33,732 nucleotides of DNA, taken from Nostoc sp. S13 (GTDB lineage: Bacteria; Cyanobacteriota; Cyanobacteriia; Cyanobacteriales; Nostocaceae). Each line of letters begins with the position of its first letter. Position 1 is the first letter of the stretch. Of this stretch, positions 23,071 to 31,264 are shown piece by piece. Below the pieces are notes generated by a model, which saw only the letters and a list, made by a program, of their open reading frames with translations, was not told where the DNA came from and ran no database searches. The translations under genes and the position numbers were made by a program. The stretch covers positions 1 to 33,732 of the forward strand of contig NZ_JAQYWQ010000081.1 in NCBI RefSeq assembly GCF_029379315.1. Reading direction: 5' to 3'.

Positions 23071-23772
23071 ATGGAACGTCGTGACTTTTTGAAGTTGGGA
23101 ATGACCGGGGCGTTTGGAATGATGCTAACTGCCAGCGATTTACTCTGGCAGGTTAAACAGGCGAAAGCTGCCGAAATACCCTCAAACTCCCCTGAATCCC
23201 TCAATCCCGATGCAGCCTTAAAAAAGCTGATGCAGGGGAATCAGCGATTTGTTAATCATCAACCCCAATACCCCGATCAATCTGCGTTGCGGTTGCAGGA
23301 AGTTGCTCAAGCTCAACATCCATTTGCAACTATTCTTAGTTGTGCGGATTCACGAGTACCCGGAGAAATTATTTTTGATCAGGGCATTGGGGACATCTTT
23401 GATGTTCGGATTGCCGGAAATATTGCCACCCCAGAAGCGATCGGCAGTATTGAATATGCGGTTGTCTTGTTAGGTTCTCCCCTGCTAATGGTGATGGGTC
23501 ATGAGCGTTGTGGGGCTGTAACCGCAGCTGTCCAAAACGAATCGTTACTCGGTGATATTAGTACTTTTGTGAAGGCAATTAAGCCAGCCCTGAAAAAGGT
23601 CAAGAGTCAGCCGGGTGACGCGGTTGAAAATGCTGTGGTGGCAAATGTGCAATATCAAATTGAACGGTTGAAGCGATCGCCGCTTTTAACTGAGCAGGTG
23701 CGATCGGGCAAATTGAAAATTGTCGGCGGTCGTTACGACTTGGATACAGGGAAGGTGAATATTATTACCTAA
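23071..23772 (+). CDS. Beta-type carbonic anhydrase with Tat signal
   Basis: A 233-residue beta-carbonic anhydrase, a zinc enzyme that interconverts CO2 and HCO3-. Zinc ligands are Cys91, His144 and Cys147 (GHERCGAV), with Asp93 and Arg95 forming the usual dyad in SCADSRVPGE. The N-terminus MERRDFLKLGMTGAFGMM has a twin-arginine motif and a hydrophobic stretch, with a likely cleavage site near residue 34 (AKA-A), so the enzyme should act in the periplasm, as described for EcaB-like enzymes. AAGGAAG precedes the ATG. It follows sbtB by 32 bases in the same direction with no terminator, so sbtA-sbtB-carbonic anhydrase look like one operon feeding bicarbonate to SbtA or balancing leaked CO2. Confidence 0.92.
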   Translation: MERRDFLKLGMTGAFGMMLTASDLLWQVKQAKAAEIPSNSPESLNPDAALKKLMQGNQRFVNHQPQYPDQSALRLQEVAQAQHPFATILSCADSRVPGEIIFDQGIGDIFDVRIAGNIATPEAIGSIEYAVVLLGSPLLMVMGHERCGAVTAAVQNESLLGDISTFVKAIKPALKKVKSQPGDAVENAVVANVQYQIERLKRSPLLTEQVRSGKLKIVGGRYDLDTGKVNIIT

Positions 23773-23815
23773 TTCGGCAGAGAATTGCTAGATGAGGGGG
23801 ATGAGGGAGTAAGAA

Positions 23816-23942
23816 TTTTAGATTTTAGATTTTAGATTTTAGATTTTAAATTAAACAATTGAAATTTAATCCAAAAGACGCTTGCGGACTCGCTAACGCT
23901 ACGCTATCGTCAATCCAAAATCCAAAATCCAAAATTGAATTG
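23816..23942. repeat. Heptamer repeats with inserted GC-rich repeat
   Basis: TTTTAGA-type heptamers (about 23816-23850) and CCAAAAT heptamers (about 23917-23936) surround a GC-rich repeat (23880-23912) that also occurs near 332-366. All are typical short repeats of Nostoc-type genomes. They fill the spacer between the convergent carbonic anhydrase and kinase genes. Confidence 0.75.
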
Positions 23943-23962
23943 CCCAATCCCCAATGCCCCAT

Positions 23963-25636
23963 TCAATCCTGCACAGTCATTGGCAGACGAATAGTGAAAG
24001 TAGAGCCAATTCCCGGCTGACTTTTGACAATAATCTCACCACCCATCATCTGACAAAAGTGGCGGCTAATTGCCAACCCCAATCCCGTACCTCCATACTT
24101 TTTTGTAGTGGAGGTATCTCCTTGTGTAAAAGGTTGAAATAACTGCTGCTGTTGACGGTGAGACATACCTATACCTGTGTCGGTAACGGTAAAAGTAATC
24201 ATACCTAAAGGAGCCTCTGGTCGAAATTCATCCTTTTCTAGGTTGACTGTCAGCGTCACCTTGCCGTTTGTAGTGAATTTACTGGCGTTGCTTAGTAAGT
24301 TTAACAATACCTGCCGCATCCTAGTCTGATCGGCGTACATGGTGCCAAGTTGCTGATCAAAATCCACTTCTAAAACATTGGCATTTTTTTCTATAGCTGG
24401 TTTGACTGTAAGGACGACGTTATGAATCAGCGTCGCAATCTCGAATATCTCTGGATAGAGGGTCATTTTACCCGCTTCAATTTTTGACAAGTCGAGGATT
24501 TCGTTAATCAAGTGTAGTAAATGCTTACCAGCAGAGTTAATTGTCTCTAAATCTGTGATAAAGTCTCCCGATAAACCAAGATCGGTAGCGTCGTCTTCTA
24601 GAAGTTGGCTCAAGCCAATCACAGCATTTAACGGTGTGCGTAATTCATGACTGACATTGGCCAGAAATATGCTTTTTGCCTTGCTAGCAGCTTCGGCTAA
24701 TTCTTTAGCTTGTTGTAGTTCTTTTGTTCGCTCAGATACTCGCTCAATCAGATGGTTTAGAGATTTGGCGAGTAGGCCAATTTCATCTTCAGTGGTGACG
24801 GGCGCTCGCAAATCGAAATTAGATTTGCGAGCAACTTGTTCAGCTACTTGGGTTACAGTGATCACTGGTTCAGCGATCGCCCGACTGGTACGCCAAGCTA
24901 CAATAGCTGCGATCGCCACCGAAACTAGCATACTGATGATCACGATGAATCGCTCAACTACTTTTGCCTGCTCAACGGCTTTTTGCTTTTCTTGCTCTTG
25001 ATCTTCAGCAGTTTGCAGGATGTTAGTCAGGTTTTGCGAAAGCTGCTCTAGCCGCACGGCTGTTTCACCACGCATAATTGTCAATAACTGCGATCGGGCA
25101 GAAGAAATTTGCTGAGGCTGCACTTGTTGGGAGTCAATTTTCTGTAAGACGACCTCGATTTGGTTAACGTAAGCTTTTAAATTAGTCTTGTAATCCAGCA
25201 ATAACGTCTGTAAAGTCGAACTTGTTGCTGCTAGTCTTTTAGGTTTGCTATCGATAAATCCAGCAATTTTTGACTCTAATTCTTTAGCTTTTTCGACATT
25301 CTTCAGAAAATCGGCTTTTTTGCTTTGTAGCTGTTGGGAATTTTCCAATACAGCAACTAAGTTAGAGCTATGTAATTGCGCTCCGACTACTGCATCTTTA
25401 TAATTACTCAGTAGTTGCCCTTGTTCATAGGCTTGATTGAATTGCCTGACTTCCCTTCCCCGGTAGTAGCTGGCGATCACTAACCCAGTCAGTGAGCCAA
25501 AAAAACCAATTCCGATAGCTACAAAGTACCCATAGCCAATTTTTTGATGGATGCGCCAAGAACTGGCTTTGAGTTTCCCTCGTGAGGGAAATTCTATGGT
25601 TGGGAGTTCGTCTGTCGATGGCTCTTCGGCTGACAC
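23963..25636 (-). CDS. Membrane sensor histidine kinase with HAMP domain
   Basis: A 557-residue hybrid-free sensor kinase. It has a cytoplasmic N-terminus, TM1 at about 36-58 (YFVAIGIGFFGSLTGLVIAS), an extracytoplasmic helical sensor of about 170 residues rich in Gln/Leu (probably a four-helix bundle), and TM2 at about 228-247. After these come a HAMP domain (TSRAIAEPVITVTQVAEQVA), a coiled coil, the HisKA dimerisation domain with His330 in SHELRTPLN, and a complete ATPase domain: N-box LLNLLSNASKFT, G1 DTGIGM, F-box FQPFTQGD and G2 GGTGLGLAIS. It should autophosphorylate and pass phosphate to a response regulator not present nearby. The signal is unknown. The start is the ATG at 25636. Confidence 0.93.
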   Translation of the reverse strand: MSAEEPSTDELPTIEFPSRGKLKASSWRIHQKIGYGYFVAIGIGFFGSLTGLVIASYYRGREVRQFNQAYEQGQLLSNYKDAVVGAQLHSSNLVAVLENSQQLQSKKADFLKNVEKAKELESKIAGFIDSKPKRLAATSSTLQTLLLDYKTNLKAYVNQIEVVLQKIDSQQVQPQQISSARSQLLTIMRGETAVRLEQLSQNLTNILQTAEDQEQEKQKAVEQAKVVERFIVIISMLVSVAIAAIVAWRTSRAIAEPVITVTQVAEQVARKSNFDLRAPVTTEDEIGLLAKSLNHLIERVSERTKELQQAKELAEAASKAKSIFLANVSHELRTPLNAVIGLSQLLEDDATDLGLSGDFITDLETINSAGKHLLHLINEILDLSKIEAGKMTLYPEIFEIATLIHNVVLTVKPAIEKNANVLEVDFDQQLGTMYADQTRMRQVLLNLLSNASKFTTNGKVTLTVNLEKDEFRPEAPLGMITFTVTDTGIGMSHRQQQQLFQPFTQGDTSTTKKYGGTGLGLAISRHFCQMMGGEIIVKSQPGIGSTFTIRLPMTVQD

Positions 25637-26461
25637 TTTTTTGCTTTCTGAACTGTTATCGATCGGGGTTGGCTTTTGAGGAAAGCATTTCTCAAACCTC
25701 CTTGCCTTCCCACAAAAATCACCAAATCAGTCTAGCTTGTGCAAATACTTCAATTGGTGATTAACATCTAGATTATCTTCTTTTATAGTAAGAGCAAATC
25801 ATTACTCACTAGATAATTAGCATAACCTTATAATATAGTATGAGTGATTTAGATAGCAATATTACTAAATACAATTACTGCCAGCGAATAGAATTCAATT
25901 TTTTCAGCAGCAATAAAAATTTCCTGTACTAAAGACCTGTCTAAGACCGTCTTCTCCTTACCACACCACTTTCCTCAATATATAATTGATAGCAATGAGT
26001 TCTTGCCATCAGGTATGCCCCTACTCTACCTTACTGCTTCGTTATAAAATTAATACAATCAGGAAAAAAACAAAAGCTTTGACATTCCTTGGCATGGGGC
26101 ATTGCTTATTTGTTCCTCATCTCCATCATCTCCCGCCCCACTGGAAGCTAAAGCTGCATCTTCCCCAACCTTTTTCTTCTCTACGAACGCGAATAGCGTG
26201 TCACAGATAGACGCTGCGCGAACAATGCCTGAATTTTGAATTGATTTCTCCCTCATCCCCAGCTACGGGTATCATAAAATAGGTTAAAAGTCTAGTCTAT
26301 GTGAACACAGAAAAACTTTAATTACATATTAATATCAATACCAATGCGTTAATTGACGAACGCGGCTTAAGATAGCTTTAATATCAGCTAAAATCGGCTT
26401 TTAGGCTTATATAAATGAGAGGTGGACTGATTTTTGGATGATTTGTACTTAGATTACGCGA

Positions 26462-26582
26462 TGTGCAACTTATTCTTAAAACCCTTCTCCAAACCTCTCC
26501 CTGTGGGGGAGAGGCTTTGATTCTTGCTCCCCTTCCCTTGTAGGGAAGGGGTTGGGGGTTAGGTTTGAGAGAAAGTTGCACA
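26462..26582. mobile_element. 121-bp MITE-like palindromic element
   Basis: TGTGCAACTT (26462-26471) and its perfect reverse complement (26573-26582) are the outer ends. Inside are two hairpins, CTCTCCCTGTGGGGGAGAG and CCCCTTCCCTTGTAGGGAAGGG. No protein is encoded. The nested symmetry is typical of small non-autonomous repeats found in cyanobacteria. No flanking target duplication is obvious. Confidence 0.6.
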
Positions 26583-26665
26583 CGGCACTAGATTTAGTAC
26601 GATTATGAGCAAATGACACGCAATGGGATAATCACAACCTGAGGATTCCAGTTGATTCAAAAAAA

Positions 26666-26716
26666 TAGAACTCAGGAAGTTGATTATAATACATTCTGCT
26701 GCCATTGTGAGTTCTA
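26666..26716. repeat. Inverted repeat with 33-base loop upstream of the CAAD gene
   Basis: TAGAACTCA (26666-26674) and TGAGTTCTA (26708-26716) are perfect complements. A TATAAT hexamer falls in the loop. It could be a regulatory structure or remnant of a small repeat. Confidence 0.4.
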
Positions 26717-26909
26717 TCCTCCTACTGACTTTCTACCTTGTAGTTGATGCAGTAGATATTAGGGGGCAATTATGGTTATAGGACACTAAAACCCTTTTGT
26801 GTTCTTGACCCAATTGTACTGATGCACTTGTGCATTACCTAATCAACAGCCTTTTGGTTGTAATTATCCAGATTAGAAAAACTCAACTGTCAAATTTATG
26901 GGAGTGAAA

Positions 26910-27347
26910 ATGCCAGAACAAGAATTTACCGAAACTGCATCCAAAGAGACTATAGGTGCAGATATCTACAACCAAACCGGAACCATCACCAAACTCCAGC
27001 CTCCCGCGCAGTCTCAAGACGAATGGCTAAAATACGGGGAGCAAATTTCTACCTTTTTAGCAACATTGCCAGAATATCTGGGAAGCTTCTTTAATCAATA
27101 TAAGCAACCCCTGGTGACAGTTGGTTTAATTGTGGGATCAATTGTTGGCGTCAAAGTACTCTTGGCAATATTAGATGCTTTGAATGATATCCCCTTGGTA
27201 GCACCTACTTTTGAGTTAATTGGTATTGGTTATTCTGCCTGGTTTGTTTACCGCTATTTACTCAAAGCCTCAACCAGGAAAGAGTTAACTGGTGAAATCA
27301 CCGTTCTTAAATCACAAGTTGTCGGTAAAGAAATTCCAGAAGCTTAA
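26910..27347 (+). CDS. CAAD domain (CurT/CURT1-like) thylakoid membrane protein
   Basis: A 145-residue protein of the CAAD family, related to CURT1/CurT, which bends thylakoid membranes and also occurs appended to aminoacyl-tRNA synthetases. The first 45 residues are polar. An amphipathic region (WLKYGEQISTFLATLPEYL) leads into two membrane helices, about 65-88 (LVTVGLIVGSIVGVKVLLAIL) and 93-115 (IPLVAPTFELIGIGYSAWFVYRYLL), then a charged tail. I place the start at the ATG at 26910, because GGAG lies 5 bases upstream; the ATG at 26898 overlaps that ribosome site. It stands alone, followed by two strong hairpins. Whether it is CurT proper or another CAAD protein cannot be settled. Confidence 0.85.
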   Translation: MPEQEFTETASKETIGADIYNQTGTITKLQPPAQSQDEWLKYGEQISTFLATLPEYLGSFFNQYKQPLVTVGLIVGSIVGVKVLLAILDALNDIPLVAPTFELIGIGYSAWFVYRYLLKASTRKELTGEITVLKSQVVGKEIPEA

Positions 27348-27385
27348 TATCTAATTATCGCTTCTCTACCAGACGCTCTTGCTAG

Positions 27386-27407
27386 CTTACTCCTGTGTAG
27401 GAGTAAG
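27386..27407 (+). terminator. Hairpin downstream of the CAAD gene
   Basis: CTTACTCCT (27386-27394), loop GTGT and AGGAGTAAG (27399-27407) form a perfect 9-bp stem 38 bases after the CAAD stop. Only a short T-rich tail follows. Confidence 0.45.
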
Positions 27408-27429
27408 TTCTAATTCCAAATCACTGAAA

Positions 27430-27456
27430 TCTGATCGCCGGAAGTCGGCGATCAGA
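27430..27456. terminator. Strong hairpin between CAAD and SLH genes
   Basis: TCTGATCGCCG and CGGCGATCAGA form a perfect 11-bp stem around GAAGT, followed on the plus strand by CTTCTCTAAAAATTT. With the hairpin at 27386 it makes a tandem terminator candidate between two convergent genes. Confidence 0.55.
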
Positions 27457-27582
27457 CTTCTCTAAAAATTTACCAATTCGCAATTACCTCATAGATGGAG
27501 ATTTAGACTCACCCATAACGCTATTAACTCTAGATGCCGCTTCCTTTGACCCTTAATTTAATTACGAATTACGAATTAGTAA

Positions 27583-28731
27583 TTATTGTTGAGACAAACC
27601 TCTGTCGGACAATTTCCCCTTTAGGTTCGTTTTTGGAGTCTGCGAAAGTTCTGAAGATACTTTGGGCGATCGCACTATATTTGGAGATGCAATTGCCTCC
27701 AACTTGCCACGTTTTACTAAAGCTTGATGAATCATCGCCGCCACTTCAGCCCGACTAGCTACTTTGTTTGGATCAAGAATTTGTGGATTTGGATAGTTAA
27801 CTACCAGACCATTGGCTGTAGCAGCTGCTATTTTGTCAATAGCATATCGCGGAATATTTTTAGCATCTTTATAGACACTTAAAATATGATTTGGGGAAGT
27901 GGGTGCTTTCAAATTAAAGCCACTAACAAGGGCAACTAAAACTTGCACTCGCAAAATATTTTGTTGTGGTTTGAAGGTTTTTTTCGGGTAGCCTTTGAGA
28001 AATCCGGTACTGATGGCTTCGTCAATTGCTGGAGTTGCCCAGAATTTTGCTGGTACATCTTGAAATGCGATCGCAGTCTTAGACGGTTCTTGATCAAAGG
28101 CTTTTTGGAGTATAGCGGCAAATTCGGCGCGGTTTACAGGCTGATTTGGTCTAAAAGAATAATCAGGAAACCCTTTGAGAATACCACGGGAAGAAAGAAC
28201 GTCAATAAAACGCCGACCCCAGAAATTATTGGGCACATCGTTAAATGCAATTGGCGGCGGAATGATTGATTTTTGTTTTGCCGGAGTTACTAAAGGCAAT
28301 GCTGATAATTTAATTGATGACTCAAGTCCTGTTGAAGAGGATACAGGTGTTTGTGGTTGTGGGGATTGAGTTGGGATTACCTGAGCAGATGGTAACACTG
28401 CGGGGAAAGGACTTGCACTGTTAGTCGGGAATGACTTGGGTTCAACAACAGCCGCAGATGGAGATGACGGCAAAACATTGAATCTAGGGACTGCATTTGA
28501 TTCCACCTTGGGAGAAGGGGAAGGCAATAGTTGATTTGGTTGAACACTAGAAGACGGAGTGGAGTCAGGCGACAGCAGCCCGTTTAAGTTCCAGCTAGAA
28601 TCCCTGCGGGACAATGACCAAAAAAGAATCGCTCCAATAGTGGTGAAGGCAACCAGAATGGCTATAAATTCATCAAAGCCAAGGGCAGTTTTTTGGGATG
28701 ACTCCGGTTCGGAAGGAGGTCTATTTGTCAT
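27583..28731 (-). CDS. S-layer homology (SLH) domain protein
   Basis: A 382-residue membrane-anchored protein. A short cytoplasmic N-terminus is followed by one membrane segment at about 19-41 (DEFIAILVAFTTIGAILFWSL), then about 120 residues rich in Pro, Ser and Val. Three SLH repeats follow, at about 162-210 (FNDVPNNFWGRRFIDVL, GFPDYSFRPNQPVNRAEFA), 226-275 (FQDVPAKFWATPAIDEA) and 289-340 (YAIDKIAAA, DPNKVASRAEVAAMI). SLH units bind secondary cell-wall polymers or peptidoglycan, so the protein should tie the plasma membrane to the wall. There is no porin barrel, which separates it from cyanobacterial SLH-porins. A polar tail of about 35 residues ends it. Confidence 0.88.
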   Translation of the reverse strand: MTNRPPSEPESSQKTALGFDEFIAILVAFTTIGAILFWSLSRRDSSWNLNGLLSPDSTPSSSVQPNQLLPSPSPKVESNAVPRFNVLPSSPSAAVVEPKSFPTNSASPFPAVLPSAQVIPTQSPQPQTPVSSSTGLESSIKLSALPLVTPAKQKSIIPPPIAFNDVPNNFWGRRFIDVLSSRGILKGFPDYSFRPNQPVNRAEFAAILQKAFDQEPSKTAIAFQDVPAKFWATPAIDEAISTGFLKGYPKKTFKPQQNILRVQVLVALVSGFNLKAPTSPNHILSVYKDAKNIPRYAIDKIAAATANGLVVNYPNPQILDPNKVASRAEVAAMIHQALVKRGKLEAIASPNIVRSPKVSSELSQTPKTNLKGKLSDRGLSQQ

Positions 28732-28935
28732 CGTGATTACCCTGGTAGCAGTAAAATTTGTGTCTAAACAAATTAAGCCACAGATGGCTCTTTTACACCA
28801 CCCCTTTTCAATTCGTAATTCGTAATGGGCTACGCCCCGCTTCGCTAACGTAATTCGTAATTCGTAACAAAAATATTAGGTTTCTGGTTCAACGCCGAGC
28901 GATGTCTAACGACAAGCCGCTCTGCGTCTACGCAG

Positions 28936-29003
28936 TTAGGCGCTCGGCTCTGTTGACGTTCTTGTTGTGCCCTTTCGCGTTCCTGTTCTGCTCTTTGAGA
29001 AAT
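28936..29003 (-). pseudogene. Possible coiled-coil gene scrap
   Basis: One minus-strand frame reads ISQRAEQERERAQQERQQSR, like the C-terminal coiled coils of Uma2 and similar cyanobacterial proteins. There is no catalytic region or start. The low-complexity nature of such peptides makes this a weak call. Confidence 0.25.
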
Positions 29004-29046
29004 CGCACCCCAGTTGCTTCCAGTCGCCTAGTGCAAGATAATATAG

Positions 29047-29134
29047 GACTTACGCATCAAGTACGAAATGTAGAGGCAATTAATGAATTGCCCCTACGCT
29101 AAATCAAGGCTTTCACTGCCTTTTTGCGTAAGTC
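29047..29134. mobile_element. 88-bp MITE-like element, copy B
   Basis: GACTTACGCA (29047-29056) and TGCGTAAGTC (29125-29134) are perfect inverted ends. The core AATTAATGAATTGCCCCTAC matches copy A at 12488-12575 except for one base, though its distance from the ends differs. Same ends and same length suggest a mobile or amplified family. Confidence 0.65.
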
Positions 29135-29356
29135 TTGTAATAGAACGATTTTCACTTTGAAAGGGCTAATCCTACGAGATACCTAAACCGAAACCGGATT
29201 TAAGGGGTGAGAGAATGCAAAATATTAACTTATCGTAAATTAAAGGTTTAAGTCCCACGCAACTAACAAGCGGTAAGTTTCGTGGCGGTGTCTCTTTTAC
29301 AAAGAGAAGCTCTGTTAGCGCTAAATCCTCGTTACAAAACTTAATTACGTTAGCGA

Positions 29357-29561
29357 GTCCGCGTACTCCTGCATCCAAGCAAGCTACGCTTTTATCGTCT
29401 GTCTTCTACACGCTATTCGCGTTCGTAGAGAGCGTCATTACGAATTACTGTCTTCCTTACGCTTTCTCGTGTCCGCGTACTCTTACAGAGAAGCAAACTA
29501 CGCTTTTAGCGTCTGTCTTCGACACGCTATTCGCGTTCGTAGAGAGCGTCATTACGAATTA
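29357..29561. repeat. Pair of 91-bp direct repeats
   Basis: Units at 29357-29447 and 29471-29561 are the same length and differ at about a dozen positions. Both start GTCCGCGTACTC and end GCGTCATTACGAATTA, with CTATTCGCGTTCGTAGAGAG inside. They end 38 bases before the CBS-kinase start, so the gene's promoter must lie within or beyond them. Confidence 0.85.
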
Positions 29562-29598
29562 TCAATTGTTAACTGCTTTGTAAAAATCAGGGTGTCTA

Positions 29599-30957
29599 GT
29601 GCCAGAAGAATTCAGTTACCAAATCTCACCACCATTTTTGTCTGAGGGTAGCGATCGCGATCTCGGTTTAGATTCAACCCTCCAAGAACTACCAATGTAC
29701 AACTTCCCAGTGGAAATCAACCGCACTGGTATGGAAGTGGCTAATTTTTTGGAAAAATACCCTCTGCTACCAGGAGTAATTTTGGTAGAACAGGAAAAGT
29801 TCATTGGGATGATTTCGCGGCGGCGACTGCTAGAATTTTTGATTCGTCCTTATGGACAAGAGTTATTTGTTCAACAACCATTAGCCGTTCTCTACAGCTA
29901 TGCGCGGATACCGATGTTGCTGCTTGCTGATACAACATCGATTTTAACAGCGATGCAACTTAGCTTAAAGCGCTCGCCAGAATTATTAGCAGAACCAATT
30001 GTAGTACAAACAGCATCTGGTGCTTATAGATTGTTAGATGTACAAGAGTTGAATATTATTTCTTGGCAAATTCGGGGAATCGAAAATCTGGTGCGGTATG
30101 AACGCAGCCAAGCCCAAATGATTCAAAATGATAAAATGGCAAATCTGGGACGTTTGGTAGACGGCGTAGCGCACGAAATTTTAGACCCGGTAGGTTTTAT
30201 TTGGGGTAATATAATTTATGTCTCAACCTACAGCCAAGATTTACTCAAGCTGATAGCCGCCTATGATCAAGAGTTACCATCAGCTTCCCAGGCAATTAAT
30301 CAGATTAAAGAAGAGATTGAATTTGATTTTTTAGAACAAGATTTGTCGCGATCGCTTGCTAGTATCCGCACTGGAGCGGAAAGATTAAAAAAACTTGTCA
30401 CCAGCTTACAAAACTTCTGTCATATCGATGAAATTTATCCGAAACCAGTAGATTTACACGCCTGTATAGATAGTATTATTTTATTAATTAATAGTCGTCT
30501 TCAAGGAGAAATTGAAATCGTCAAATACTACGGTCAATTGCCGCCAGTGTATTGCTTTATGGGGCAGTTAAATCAGGTTTTGATGAATATTTTCAGCGAA
30601 GTTGTGGATACTTTACTCAATGAAGGCGTGCAACAGCAGTTGCATCTGGAAGATACAAAGACTGTTCAAAAACCTCGGATTGAGATTACCACAGAAGTTA
30701 TTTCGCAAGAAGCAAGCAACCCAGATGCACCAGATTCTCGCTGGATCTTAATTCGGATTGCTGACAATGGTTTTGGAATGTCTCAAGAATTGCAACAGCA
30801 AATTATAGAGTCTTTTTCTCTTGAAACAAAGAATGGTAAAAATACAAGTTTAGCAGTAAGTTATCGAATTATCACCGCCAGACATGGCGGAAAATTGAGT
30901 TTTCATTCACAGATTGGTATAGGCACTGAATTTGAAATTTTATTGCCTTTAGTTTAA
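29599..30957 (+). CDS. CBS-domain histidine kinase homologue with degenerate ATP-binding site
   Basis: A 452-residue soluble protein. Residues 30-155 look like a CBS pair (GVILVEQEKFIGMISRRRLL, then PIVVQTASGAYRLLDVQEL), a domain that often senses adenine nucleotides. A HisKA-like region follows with His192 in GVAHEILDPVGFI. In the ATPase domain the N-box reads MNIFSEVVDTLL, where the active paralogue at 31265 has MNILVNALDALE, so the Mg-binding Asn is Glu. G1 (DNGFGM) is kept, but the G2 glycines are lost (GKNTSLAVSYRI against GTGMGMAISYQI). ATP binding or autophosphorylation is therefore doubtful; it could be a regulator or phospho-acceptor partner. The start is a GTG at 29599 with CAGGG upstream. 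It converges on its paralogue. Confidence 0.85.
   Translation: MPEEFSYQISPPFLSEGSDRDLGLDSTLQELPMYNFPVEINRTGMEVANFLEKYPLLPGVILVEQEKFIGMISRRRLLEFLIRPYGQELFVQQPLAVLYSYARIPMLLLADTTSILTAMQLSLKRSPELLAEPIVVQTASGAYRLLDVQELNIISWQIRGIENLVRYERSQAQMIQNDKMANLGRLVDGVAHEILDPVGFIWGNIIYVSTYSQDLLKLIAAYDQELPSASQAINQIKEEIEFDFLEQDLSRSLASIRTGAERLKKLVTSLQNFCHIDEIYPKPVDLHACIDSIILLINSRLQGEIEIVKYYGQLPPVYCFMGQLNQVLMNIFSEVVDTLLNEGVQQQLHLEDTKTVQKPRIEITTEVISQEASNPDAPDSRWILIRIADNGFGMSQELQQQIIESFSLETKNGKNTSLAVSYRIITARHGGKLSFHSQIGIGTEFEILLPLV

Positions 30958-31264
<307 letters not shown>

Larger units (their letters stand above)
25637..26909. other. Long spacer between the kinase and CAAD genes
   Basis: In 1273 bases I find no convincing gene or tRNA; the short open frames contain repeats or lack start signals. 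It holds AT-rich promoter-type DNA upstream of the kinase (25640-25990) and a GC-rich repeat at about 26175-26222 whose sequence is the reverse of part of the direct repeat at 29357-29561. It also holds the palindromic element at 26462-26582 and an inverted repeat at 26666-26716. Confidence 0.5.
28732..29598. other. Repeat-dense spacer between the SLH and CBS-kinase genes
   Basis: Nothing intact is encoded in these 867 bases. They contain ATTCGTA heptamer repeats (28809-28868) interrupted by a GC-rich repeat, a possible coiled-coil gene scrap (28936-29003), the MITE-like copy B (29047-29134), and the 91-bp direct repeats (29357-29561). Confidence 0.6.

Noticed and set aside
23816..23942. Possible CRISPR-like array of short repeats
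   Set aside because: The units are contiguous seven-base tandem repeats without spacers.
25986..26581. Short open frames in the long spacer on both strands
   Set aside because: They run through repeats and palindromes, lack start signals and overlap one another.
27386..27456. Possible attenuator or riboswitch between CAAD and SLH genes
   Set aside because: Both genes end here, so the two hairpins are better explained as terminators.
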